Of a DNA stretch of 64,000 bases, positions 25,000 through 35,539 are shown piece after piece. The number at the start of each line of letters is the position of its first letter. Positions within the stretch are counted from its first letter, which is position 1. Location of the stretch: NCBI GenBank assembly GCA_019095985.1, contig CM032660.1:35330400-35394399 (forward strand), in the 5' to 3' direction. Source of the stretch: Streblospio benedicti (taxonomy: Eukaryota > Annelida > Polychaeta > Spionida > Spionidae). The position numbers were made by a program, and so were the translations under genes. The notes below the pieces were generated by a model, which saw only the letters and a program-made list of their open reading frames with translations, made no database searches and had not been told where the DNA came from.

Positions 25000-26615
25000 C
25001 CTTTTTAGGCTAAAAGTGTTTTACCCTCCCGACGGAGGCGGGCTGGATCTTGGCTCATCAGGAGCATATCGTCTAAGTAAATTACCAGGCGTACACCCAC
25101 TCTGCGCAAAGCTGACCACCGGTTTGAGCAACTTGGTGAACTCAGTAGGGGCCGACGCCAGCCTGAAGGGCAGGCACGTGAACTTCGAACAGGCTGTGCT
25201 GCCAACTTAAAACGTAGCAACTTCCTGTGGGGCTGGTACACGGTGACGCACCAATATGCGTCTTTTAAGTCCACCTTTATTAGGAAATCGCCCAGCATCA
25301 GCAGGTGTTTCACCAATGGCATGCCGTCCATCTTGAAATGGGTGTACTCTATGACCTGGTTGAGGCCTTTCAGGTGAGCCGTCTTTCTTATCCAAGAAAA
25401 ATGGGCCACAAATTGGAATTGCACGTCGGTACCCGGCACACCGTTCCCTTCTGGAGCATCTCCTCCAGGATCTCGGTGATCGTGGCCGTTTCCTCTGGGC
25501 TGAAACATGGGTTGAAGCCATGTGACTGGGGGGGTAGGGCCGTCAGCGGGAGCCGATAGCCGCTCGCAATGCCTAGCACCTCTGGGTCGGCTGACAGCTT
25601 CCGCCAGTTCGGTAGGGCTAGAGCGGTCCGGCCCGCCACCAGTCCCGGACGAAAGTGTACGGATTGGAGCGACAGCTTGTCTAGCTCCGGTAGTGTCTGC
25701 TCCCAGACATGACGATGACACAGCCATCTCGGGTTCTGGGGGGGGGGAGGAGGGGTTTATCCCCTCCTGTGAGGGTGGAGACTCGCACGGTGTCACCCGT
25801 GCGCCTCCCTCTGGAACACTCGAGGGTGCGGATGGGGTGGGGGCGATGAGGACGTACCTTCTTGTTTGTTGTTGACGGGCCTTGCCACTGCCGCCCGCCC
25901 AGCGTTAGACGCCCTGTCCTGCCGCTGGGCCTCTTGAAAGGGCTCCTTCCGACGCTGCTGCTGCTGCCCGGAGCCCCGGTTGGATTTTGATCTGCCTCTG
26001 GACGAACCCCGGTTCCCACCGGACGACCCCTGGTGCTGGTGTTTGGGGGGGGGGGTTAGAAGTCTTATCTCATCGATCCCACTTGCTTCAAACGCAGCAG
26101 CTGGGCCATGCCGCCCACTCGCCTAACCTCTTGCAAGAGGACCTCTTGGAATTCCTGCCCAAAGAGGACCTCCCCGCCTGTGGGCAGGGCAGATCCATGG
26201 ACACGGAGCGCGTCTGTGGCGTCCGACTGCTTACTCAAAAGAAACGTGGTTGCCGTGTGTAGGTCATGGCCTGGGCTGACTGCCCCACCATGGTAATGGC
26301 CATCCCGAGTAAAGTAAGCATATCTTGCTCGTCAAACCGAGTAGGTTCGCGCCTCGCGTTGTCTATTGCCACCCAAAGCGTGGACAAAGGGCCCATCGCC
26401 CACACAATTTTCTCGTGGTCCCCCTGCAGTGCCGCGTCCTTGGACACGAGGAGGGGGCCCGGGGACCTGGTGTTGTTATCAGGCCGTAACTGTTTCTCAA
26501 TATCCCGTTCCAGTTTCGGGACCTTGAGGCACTCCAAGCCTGGAACCGGGTGCGCCTTAAGGATGTCACTGACATCTTTGTCTGTGAGGTGGCGGCGGAA
26601 ATAGACCTCCGCATC
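25000..26615 (-). mobile_element. DIRS-like retrotransposon fossil: gag and RT parts
   Basis: Minus strand. The gag part (26235-26615) reads LERDIEKQLRPDNNTRS, VWAMGPLSTLWVAIDNARRE and AITMVGQSAQAMTYTR, matching the long gag at 62.5-64 kb. The RT part (25005-25640) has the DIRS-type strings TITEILEEMLQKGTVCRV, KVDLKDAYWCVTVYQPHRK and VRLVIYLDDMLLMSQDPARL, with the catalytic YLDD box. Several breaks separate the open stretches, so it is not functional. The recombinase part is not attached. Confidence 0.8.
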
Positions 26616-26692
26616 TCTGAATGAACGCGTTTATTCAATATGCAGGTGCAACAAGTGAACAACTGAATGTTTCACAGTTACAGTCCTGTCCT

Positions 26693-27709
26693 GTAATCAC
26701 ACTTACGTTTGCTTGGCAGCGGATTTCGCCTGGCGTCGAACGGACCTCCGATCAAGCGAGCTGTCCTCCGCTTGGATGCTTGGCGGATGATTTCCTCGCG
26801 GCTATCCACGCCGTGGTGGGCACGGCGTGCATCCAGTCTGCGATGATGGCGCTCGCGACGAGTCTTTCGCGAGCCTCGCCTGCCCAATGAGGTGTTGCTC
26901 GCCTGTTCACACCGCGTCTCAGCCGGCGACAGGGGCTTGTCCGAGGCATGCAGTTCGATCCCTTCTGACGTGCCAACTGGTGATCTCTTTCTGTAATCGA
27001 AATACAAGTTAATTGAAATCATGTTCACCATCCTAGTCTGATCGACTTATATGATTTACTATACGACTCATAACGACATTAACCAGATAGTAATTGTATC
27101 GATTCATTCTATGATACGTAGAAAAGTCAAATGACATTCAAGAGATATTATCACTTCTCAACTCACTCAGAAGTATCCCGCGCTGGTGGGGTGCTGCACT
27201 CCCCATCACTTTTTGGGGGGATGTTTTCTTTATTTTCCTTGGAGTCCCATAGGTATTGATCGTTATCAACCAAAATTGCATCGCCTCCAATCATTGCTGC
27301 CTCTTCGGAGTCAGTGACAATGATCAAGTCCGCGGAACCTATGCTGTATGTTCCGGGACTACTGCTCGGAGTGGCCTCTAGTCGCTCCCCACCGATGCTA
27401 CAATCAAAAAGAAATATTACAGTGATGGGACTCTCGATCACTTCGTTTTAGTCATCAATTTTGGGCACAGAACGGATCGACTCAGTTTCAATCATGATTG
27501 GTATGCAAGATAGAAAATATGGATTTCGAATTTAGCATCTCACAGCATGTTTATACTTCATCTTAAAACCAATGTGCGACTTACCTCACGTTTCGAAGCA
27601 GCCCCTCTTCCTGTGCTCTTCGAGTGATGAAAGCGCACATTTCGTCACTGAACGTTGCGGGCACTCCGTTTAAGTCGAATGTTTCGAAGGCAGCTTGACC
27701 ACTAGCCAT
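26693..27709 (-). CDS. Unrecognised three-exon coding unit, 3' end uncertain
   Basis: Exon 1, about 27592-27709, reads MASGQAAFETFDLNGVPATF to RRAQEEGLLRN, with donor GTAAGTCG. Exon 2, about 27169-27403, is acidic (LIIVTDSEEAAMIGGDAILV, then SKENKENIPPKSD). Exon 3, about 26710-26990, is very arginine-rich (RRGSRKTRRERHHRRLDARR). The phases (2, 2) join correctly and all visible borders are GT-AG. After exon 3 a donor-like AAAC|GTAAGT suggests more exons, and the DIRS fossil at 25.0-26.6 kb would then lie in the next intron. I do not recognise the protein. It could be a host gene fragment or the 5' part of a transposon gene. Confidence 0.45.
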
Positions 27710-27810
27710 TTTCTTTGCTTCTCTCTGGTCGAATCCGAGTGAGAAAGTGACCACAAACCATGTCAGCACCCACGGCTGCTTCACTCACGTGACCACGCCT
27801 GGACGCCACG

Positions 27811-28999
27811 TTACACGCTTCCGCCAATGGGATGAACCACCGTCCGAACTCCCATGAGGGCCGTTAAAATCCAGGCAAGCCTAGACGACCTCACCCTCGC
27901 TTGTAATCGGAGCCACAAGACGTGCTTACCGGCTACCCCCGCAGTGATTAACGACGCCCGTCCACCTGTGCCGCCATCGACATGGACCAGCTGATCGACG
28001 TGGATGTTCTCTCCTGTTGAATCATCTGGGTTTTCAGGCAAAGAATATACATCGGTAAAGATTTGTCCCTCACTTTCGTTGAAATATGTGATTAGAATGG
28101 GGTACAGTTGGCGCTTTTTACCTTTATCCGCGGATCCATCGGTGCTAATACTGAAGTAAACAGTCTTCTTTAAATCTGCAAGAAGTTCTGAGGTGACTTC
28201 ATGTTTCATTTCTTTAACAATGTTAGTGGCCTTCGTTCGTCCACAGTCAAACTTCTTGGTTTCTTTAGGGAACATTGCACGAAGAAGATGTGACAGGTGA
28301 TCTGCAGTTGAGATTGCCAAATTGTGTTCGACCAAAAACAGTGTCATCTGACGTTCTGCCTTAATGCTCGAGCTGCTGTCAATCTTGTGAAAGTTGGTTA
28401 TCAGACCACAACTGTTCTGCAGCGATTTTAGCTGCAGATGTTTTGCAGATCTTGAATGTTTAAGGATATCGCCAAAACCACTATGCCCAATGCTAAAGTG
28501 GCTACTGCAAACTTTGCAGAATGCGTGGTTTTCAGACACAGTTGAATTTATGAAATCGTTCTCCTTCAGAGAATACTCTTTCTTGAACTTCTGAAGAAGT
28601 TTCTTCTTTCCAAGTCCAACCTTTTTCTCCATGTTGTTGACAGCAAACTTTTTAGATAGATTATTTTAAAAAAATGTTTGGAGTTCGCCGCCATTGAGTG
28701 TAAATAGGTCGATGTATTAGGTAACGTTGTTTGTGATTGGTCTAACGAAATGCGTTGTGACCAATGAGAGATCGTGTAACTTTGAATTATTCAAATTCGA
28801 GATTCGAGAACGAAACGCGCGCGTGTTATAGAATTCGGACCAATTTAGAATGCTCGGTTGATGATTATTGTCCGGAACTTCGATTTTTGACAGTTTTTGA
28901 GCTATATGCGTACTATATTACTGTCGTTTTCGTACTGGCGTATAGAGGGTTTCAAAATCGTATATATCCCTCCAAAAGCGGGAGGGTTGGCAACTCTGC
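27811..28999 (-). mobile_element. hAT transposon 5' part with BED-type zinc finger transposase start
   Basis: The right end at 28999 is CAGAGTTGCCAACCCTCCCG on the minus strand, a hAT-type terminus. The ORF from 28632 has a BED-like finger (FCKVCSSHFSIGH, then HSRSAKH) and the start of the RNase-H-like domain (VYFSISTDGSADKGKKRQLY), whose first aspartate is the usual catalytic one. At about 28010 the transposase match stops and unrelated sequence follows in frame, so this copy is truncated. A DUF4371/KIAA1586-like family is likely, the same as at 35.5-37.3 kb. Confidence 0.72.
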
Positions 29000-30178
29000 A
29001 TACTGGTTTCATAACTGACTTTATTCTTATTCGCCTGGGTACATTGTGACATTATGCTATTCGCAACATTACAAGTATACCATTCTGTCTTAACTCATCC
29101 AGCAGTTTATCAAAACATGAAGAATCCTGTACCTTTTCAACAGAGATTGTTATATTACTTCTGTCAGGAGTGCGAACAATAACGTGAGGTTTCTTCATTC
29201 CAAGCTGTCTTTGGAATCGCACACGGGTCTTTGTTGTTGCTGTTAAAGTCCAAATAATAAGGTCGGGGGTCATTTTTGGCAGTTCAATTAATTGTATTCG
29301 GTGAACATTATCCCATATCAGTTGTGAAAGGAATTCTAATATTAAATGACAAATACAGCATTTTAATAGCAAAAATTCTTTACCTTCGACAAGATGCTGA
29401 AAACAGGTCAGATCGGTGACGTATACGTCTGACGTCATTTCTTAAACCTAGCTATTTTACTTCAGTAGTAACCTTTGCAAATCATGGCCAAAATGCATGG
29501 TCTTTGTCCGATTAATATATGGTTTAGGAACTCTTAATTTATATCCCAATAATCTTGATTATATCATTAACATGCTACCATGTAGCAAGTTAAACAGAAG
29601 TATGTGAATCTTTGAAAAATTGCTAATTTCTATGATCAACAAAACACCACATGCTGAAATGCTTGTTGTTTGATTACACATGGCAGCCTTTATCATAGTC
29701 GTGTTTATCCACGAAGTGGCCTTGTTGGGTGGTAAAACTATTTGGTAAAGGATGGAGCACCAACATGGCAGCCTTTATCATAGTCGTTTGTTATCCACGA
29801 AGTGCCCTTGTTGGGTGGTAAAACCATTTGATAAAGGATGAGGCTCAAACTAAAGGAACATTATTACTTGTCAAAAAAAAAGCCAACACATGTTTAGTTT
29901 TATTTGCTTACCACAGACGTGTTGACAGCTCATAAAATATTACAGAATGATGCAATACATATTTTAACACCACAGCCAATTCATCATAGAGTCTTTAACT
30001 GGCCATTTCCAGAATTACATGCATTTGACATAGCCGTTTTTTTGTCCTGATCTTCAAATAGTCTAATAGATTCTAGACTGACTACACTAGATTGTGCATT
30101 GTGACACCAGTAAATAATCTTCTACATGTACTGGATTAATCAATATCATCATTATGTAACAACTACAAACACATAATT
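29000..30178. other. No supported gene; two-copy tandem repeat inside
   Basis: Contains an ORF on the minus strand (29052-29438) with no family I know, and a tandem duplication of about 82 bases at 29681-29844 (ATGGCAGCCTTTATCATAGT twice). The remainder is AT-rich. Parts may be the 3' region of the Kolobok-like element to the right. Confidence 0.4.
29681..29844. repeat. Two-copy tandem repeat, about 82-bp unit
   Basis: CATGGCAGCCTTTATCATAG, TCCACGAAGTG, CTTGTTGGGTGGTAAAA and TAAAGGATG follow each other in the same order twice, with only a few differences. Confidence 0.8.
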
Positions 30179-30182
30179 TTAC

Positions 30183-31303
30183 CTGGTATACTGACACAGC
30201 CATTTGAAATGGGTGTGCTTTGGGGCATAATGGATCACAACACTATGGAAGGCTTCAAGATCTGATGTTTGGTGGTTGGGGGACATGCGTCTCAGATCCC
30301 TGATTAATGCCTTCGACAAGATCTTATCTTGGAGAGTTTCATAGACTGCAGTGCCAGTATGTAGCCATTGTTTTTCTCTCTCTTCATCTCGAAGGTGAGG
30401 GTGACCACACATAGGATACAGCTCGTTTTCATGTTCATGTACATTTTGAACATGGTTCATAAAAGATGACCACATGGCTTCCACTAAGTCAGGATCACCT
30501 CTTGATTCTGCGGCAACATAATACACATGGTTGTTAATTGATCGCTTCCAAAGTGCCGCATCTTCACAGCCAGGCTTCCTGGAAATAGATTCAATCTTTT
30601 TCCTCAAGCTCTTGGCGATGTGCCACACGTCAAAATAATGTTTCAGATTTGTTGCAAGTGGATGGTTAGAACTACTTCTCGGACATGCTTTTGGATCTGC
30701 AAATGGCGATCGGTGATAAACTCGGCCAACTTCAACTGATGCTCGTCAAGAAGAAAAGCAATCATGCGTTTGGCGCCCTCCAGCTCGCAAGCATTGGAAC
30801 TGCCCACCTCATTGCTCTGAAAAGAAAGCAATGAAAACATATTCTAAATGAGTAAACTCACGTTCCAATAATGAAAACAATTGGACAAATGAAGTTAAAG
30901 TTGGGAATTTTTTGTCTTACAAATGTACATAAAAACTTACTTGCACTAGTTGTAGGTCTATGATCTTATTCAGTCTGGTCTCCATCGTTGAGTAACCTCC
31001 GTACTTCGCACTATGGCCAGGACTGTCGTTTCGGCCATCACCAGCCAGGCACAGTCCACCAGGAAGGTTCTTGGCAGCCTCTATGACTGCTTGCTGTTCT
31101 TCCTTCCAGCGAGTTAGGATTGCTGGGATGACATATCGTGACTGGTGACGGAGAAAAGTGTTCTTGCTCATACAGAGTATACCCATCATAGTGAGTAGGC
31201 GCAGACTCAAGGTGGGCAATGCTCCACACACCAAAATTGTGGCCGAAAGTAGCAAGTTGCCAACTGGCATCTGGCGTATATATGGTTGGCTGTTCCATAA
31301 ATA
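30183..31303 (-). mobile_element. Kolobok-like DDE transposase remnant with one intron
   Basis: Minus-strand exons 30942-31303 and 30183-30816 are joined by a 124-base intron (CAA|GTAAGT ... TTTTCAG|AGC). Key strings: CLAGDGRNDSPGHSAKYGGY, then the joined LVQ / SNEVGSSNA, FITDRHLQIQKHVREV, YFDVWHIAKSLRKKIE and HPHLRDEEREKQWL. The order matches a widespread cnidarian/fish/lancelet transposase group that I place in Kolobok with reservation. There is one frameshift near 30648, between TDRHLQIQ and FDVWH. The exon ends with donor CCAG|GTAAAA, so a last exon is missing. The upstream part is cut at about 31303 by a DIRS gag fragment. Confidence 0.65.
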
Positions 31304-31720
31304 GTAATGTAAGCATATCTTGCGCGTCAAACCGAGTAGGTTGGCGCCCCGTGTTGTCTATTGCCACCCAAAGCGTGGACAAGGGGCCCATCGCCCGCAC
31401 AATTTTCTCGTGGACCCCCTGCAGGGCCGCGTCCTTAGACACGAGGAGGGAGCCCTCGGACCTGGTGTTGTGGTCCGGCCGCAGTTGTTTTTCTATGTCC
31501 CGGTCTAGTTCCGGAACCTTGAGGCACTCCAGGCCGGGACCGGGTGTGGCTTTGAGTATGTCACTGACATCTTTGTCAGTGAGGTGGCGGCGGAAATAAA
31601 CCTCCGCAGACTCCGCGAGATAGGACGGGAGGGAGCGTACGGGCGTCTCATCTGGCACCGCACGAAATCCGCGGTAATCCGCGAAAGATTTCAGCAACAG
31701 TATCCCCGCCTCGTTTTCAT
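31304..31720 (-). mobile_element. DIRS-like gag fragment inside the Kolobok-like element
   Basis: Minus strand: RSLPSYLAESAEVYFRRHL, DKDVSDILKA, IVRAMGPLSTLWVAIDN, matching the gag at 62.5-64 kb almost residue for residue. It adjoins the Kolobok-like reading frame at about 31303. It is a fossil piece without RT or recombinase. Confidence 0.8.
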
Positions 31721-31880
31721 AGCGATATCAATGTGGAGGGCAGTGGGTGCGTTGTGCCCTCAATGTGGAGGGCAGCGTAAATATCAACGACCAGACGGTG
31801 CGTTATGATTTTTATAATAGAGTATTTTGGTTTTTTTGGCACACTACCCCTGCGTAGTCCGTTCAAAATAAAAAAAAAAC

Positions 31881-32517
31881 TTATCTCCCAATGCCACCTT
31901 CTGCGTGGCTCACTCTTTTTGCAGCGATGTCGCAGCTCTGCGATTTCACGATGGGAAATATCTCCATTTCCAACAATTTTATCCCTGGCTGGATTTGACT
32001 CAATCTCATTCTGAGAATGTCACCGAGTGCAATGACCTGATGTGGCGGCACCCCACGCAGCAGGTCATTGCACCCAGCTAATATCAGAACGCTCTTTGCA
32101 TTCACAAAAAGGTCTTTGTAATTCTCCACCCTCTCTGTAATTTTTTTGAAGCCCTGTCCGGGGTTCACAAAATTGGTTACTAAGTACGTGTTATCCTCCC
32201 TCTTTATCCGTCCAAATTCAACAAATCCGGACTTGCAACCGGGCAAGAAATGTCTCTCCTGCACGTCGGCCACAAAATTTCTTAGATGGCTGTCGCCGAC
32301 ATACACAACATTGTGAAAACTGTGTTCCCTGAGTTCCTTTAATAGTGTACCCATCACATTTTGTCCATCGCCTCGCCTGCCTCTGGCCCAAAACTCATCG
32401 TGGGTGTCTTCCACGAACTCACCGTGGCGCGCAAGTTTGTCTTTGAAGGCCTCGCATTGCTGCAGCTTGCATTCCACCAGTTGCCTCATTACGTGCACAC
32501 GAATGGACAGCCACCTA
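31881..32517 (-). CDS. SGNH-hydrolase-like protein, about 205 residues, possibly partial
   Basis: Minus strand. The core HNVVYVGDSHLRNFVADV carries the GDS(H) block I of SGNH/GDSL hydrolases, and SVLILAGCNDLL supplies the G-x-N-D-like block III. A clear C-terminal DxxH block was not found, so catalytic activity is doubtful or the C-terminus lies elsewhere. The open frame from the ATG at 32498 could extend through an acceptor (ACATAG|GTGGC) at 32517. Similar SGNH domains accompany some retroelements, including tyrosine-recombinase ones, as accessory ORFs. Neighbours are a DIRS gag piece (left) and a Polinton polymerase (right), so I infer an element-borne gene, not a host enzyme. Confidence 0.5.
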
Positions 32518-32799
32518 TGTACATAATATATATGTCTATAATATCTATATATTATAGCTTTGTTTAATGATACTCAACACTCATACATTCAATGTTATTA
32601 CAATGCAATACTCAGGAAATAAATGACATGAAAACATTTCATAATTTATTAATAAACATATCATTCTAATCTAGATTCCGACCGAATATGTTGCAACAAA
32701 ATAGTAGGCAGTGATACATTTACATTAACGTTATTATCCAAATCAAATTACCTTTCACAATCCAAGCCCTTTGGTATGCATCGCCGTGAGTACAGAAGC

Positions 32800-33320
32800 A
32801 CGTCTCGTCCCCTCTACATCTTTACAAAACTTGCCACGTCTTTACTCAGAGTAATACGGGACATCGTTAAGACTTCTCACTTTTTTAACCCGCAGTAATA
32901 TACGGAACATCTTTAAAAAACTCACACTTTTTTTTCTCAGTAATATATATACAGACCATCTTTAAAAACTTCACACTTTTTCACATTCCCAGTAATATAT
33001 ACACAATATCTTTTACAAAACCTGTCACGTTTTTACTCGGAGTAATGCAGACCATCAATAAGACTTCTCACTTTTTATATTCGTATACAGGTAATATACA
33101 GAACGTATTCTTTTTAATGATCTTTGATTCAGAGTGCTAATACAGAACATCAGAACACTTTTTACTCGGGTTATAAACGTCTTTCTCACTTTTATTCCTA
33201 GTAATATATACCATCTTTTAAAAAACTTTCTCACTTTTAATCCCAGTAATACAGAACATCTTTAAAAAATTTGGTACATCTTTACACACGCTGTTCAAAC
33301 CTTCTTTAAAAAAGAGACAT
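32800..33320. repeat. Degenerate tandem array, unit about 55 bp
   Basis: About nine loose repeats of AGTAATATACAGAACATCTT followed by TAAAAAACTTCTCACTTTTT. The units vary in length and sequence, so the array is old. It lies just beyond the 3' end of the Polinton polymerase fossil. Confidence 0.65.
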
Positions 33321-33349
33321 TCTAAAAAAATATATACAGTCACTGGTTT

Positions 33350-34850
33350 TTTTTACAAAAAAAATCCGTCACCACCCGTATGGTTTGGAGCCGTACTGCG
33401 GCGACGGCAAAAACTCTCTTCGTGATACAGGCCGAGTACTTCTTGACCTCGTCCCTGGAGTACACTTTCAGAGTGCGCAGATCGCGACGTATGGAGTGGG
33501 GGGTGGGTGGTGTCTCTATGCACCCATCTCGCAGGTTCTCGGTAACGAGAGGGCCGGATGGACCTGTAGTTCACCCTCTGAGCGTTGGCGTGGTGTAGGG
33601 TGAACCCTTCACCTTCACCACCTCGTCGCCGCCCGGTGGTGACGTACGCGTAGTTCTTCGCCCCGGCCGATCTGGCTGGAGATGTAGTTCGTGTCCTGAT
33701 CGCCGGCCACCTCCGACGTCAGATCGCCGAGGTAGTTGCCCAGCTGCAGGACGGGATGACCCCGACGCTCCTTGAACACGACGGAGTCGGTGTCGCAGTA
33801 GATCAGTCCTCGGCCGACGGCGTCGAGGGCGTGGTAGAGCTTCTGCCTTCCCATTGAAGTGGTGGAGACTGCCACATAAAGATTGTTATTGGGAGGGTCT
33901 TCCTGGAGAGGCTTCTTCTTGGCGTACTCCACCATCACGGCGTCCCCCGAGAGGATGGTGAAGAACTTCAGGTCGACTGACGGATCCGACACGCGCTGGC
34001 AGAAGCGACCGAAGGAGCCCTGTCCCAACAGCTCGTACTGCGTCTTGTGACCGCGCATCCCCATTAACCCCCATAGGGAGTTTAAGAAAAGCTTGGCCAG
34101 AAAGCGCCGTCCGGGGTTGACGGCGATCCGCTGAGGGTCTAGTTTGACGCCCTCGCGCCGCGCGTAGTCGTCGATGTACGCTCGCTTCTGAGAGGGGGTG
34201 ACGGCCTCTCTGGGGTATCAGCTACTCTCCTGCTTGAGTTTGAGGAAGGCGTTCACGTAGGCGGGGAAGAGACCCGCGCCCGGGTTGGCGGGGTCGTACA
34301 CGCAACGTCTCTCCGGAGGGAAATTGTGAAGCTCGTAAGCCCGCTGTATCACGTAGCCCTTGGATACGGCGAGTTTCAACTCGCCGGTGTGGTACGTACC
34401 GACCCAAGAACGATCTCGCGGGTTACAGACGCACGGCTCCTCCGACGTCCTCTCGCAGCAGGAGCGGCATAGCGGGAACAAGAGAGAGAGAGAGAGACCT
34501 ATTCCAGTCGCACTCTCGCGCGGAGACGTAATCGTAGCCGCGCCCCCTCACGTAGTGATCGCGGATCCACCGCTCCTTGAGTAACGTACGAGCTCGCGTC
34601 TCGGCCATCGTGAGCTCAGTCAGAGGGTGTTTTTGATCGTCGAGACCGGCGTAGCACGTCGCGCAGGCGTGGAAGAGGCAACCCTGGGGAGAGAGAGAGA
34701 GTTTATTTTAGGCGGTGAAACGCGTGTAATCGTTACTGAAGGATGAAAATGAACGCTGGCTGTGTTAAAAGAAGAAGAAACACTCACGTGAAACTCGTAG
34801 ATGACTTTGCGTCCGCGAAATAGAATATCATTGTGGAGACGGTCTCAACG
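33350..34850 (-). mobile_element. Polinton (Maverick) fossil: protein-primed DNA polymerase B part
   Basis: Minus strand, GC-rich. Recognisable PolB blocks in order: FRGRKVIYEFH near 34820, LKLAVSKGYVIQRAYELH near 34340, and the motif C region LIYCDTDSVVF near 33800 with its two aspartates. The copy is broken at several places and only the polymerase region is seen; capsid, integrase, ATPase and protease genes and terminal repeats were not found. It appears old. Confidence 0.8.
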
Positions 34851-35049
34851 TGGGGACGGGGGTAAGATTTCGGACCCTACTCGATTTCAGAGGTTCATTC
34901 TGAACATCTGATCCTCAGAGTGCTAGAATGAAATAAACCCATTAAAAATCATGTTCAATCACAATAGTTCATTTTTTAGCATGCATATTCATATGATTTC
35001 AAGTGGCTTCCACTCGTAAATGATTTGTGACAGATGTAGCAGTAATATG

Positions 35050-35360
35050 ATTTCTCATCAGTATGTTGGGATGCAGGAACCCGCCACTGTTCCGTCACCC
35101 ACCGGGGACGGATGTCGGATCTGCGACATTGGTGTCGGGCTGATAGGTGTTTCTCGCTCTGCCAAGGTTAGAGAGTGGCAGGTTGAGGGTCTCCTTCTGG
35201 AACATTCAAGGGGATGTGGTTGAGGGGCCACGATGATATACCTGTTTGACTTGGGGCCTCAACGCCCAGTGCCGGATCCCCCGCCCCTGCGCTGGGCTCC
35301 TGAAAGGGCTTTCCCCGTTGCCCCTCTTTGGGATGGTTGCCTCCCCTCCCCCTTGCCCAT
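35050..35360 (-). mobile_element. DIRS-like fragment (gag-RT junction region)
   Basis: The stretch with GGGTCTCCTTCTGGAACATT and GGGCTCCTGAAAGGGCTTTC parallels 25690-25960 of the DIRS fossil (CCTCTGGAACACTCGAGGGT, GGGCCTCTTGAAAGGGCTCC). It is short and degraded. Confidence 0.5.
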
Positions 35361-35539
35361 CGCGTGACAGCGCGGTTATAATATTATTTTATATATATTT
35401 TATATATACATTTTATTCTCAGGTCAAAATTAGAAGTTAACATGCATATGAACATAAAGGTGCAAAATGTATTTAAAAACACATGATATGAAAGTACACA
35501 GACATACATGTACATGCAAATTTGAAAAACGGTCAACAG

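Noticed and set aside
25681-26019. Overlapping 110-117-codon ORFs on both strands in the DIRS fossil
   Set aside because: GC-rich shadow frames of the gag/RT region; no independent homology.
31038-31697. A 219-codon ORF read as one protein
   Set aside because: It runs from a DIRS gag fragment into a Kolobok-like element; the fusion is a by-product of insertion.
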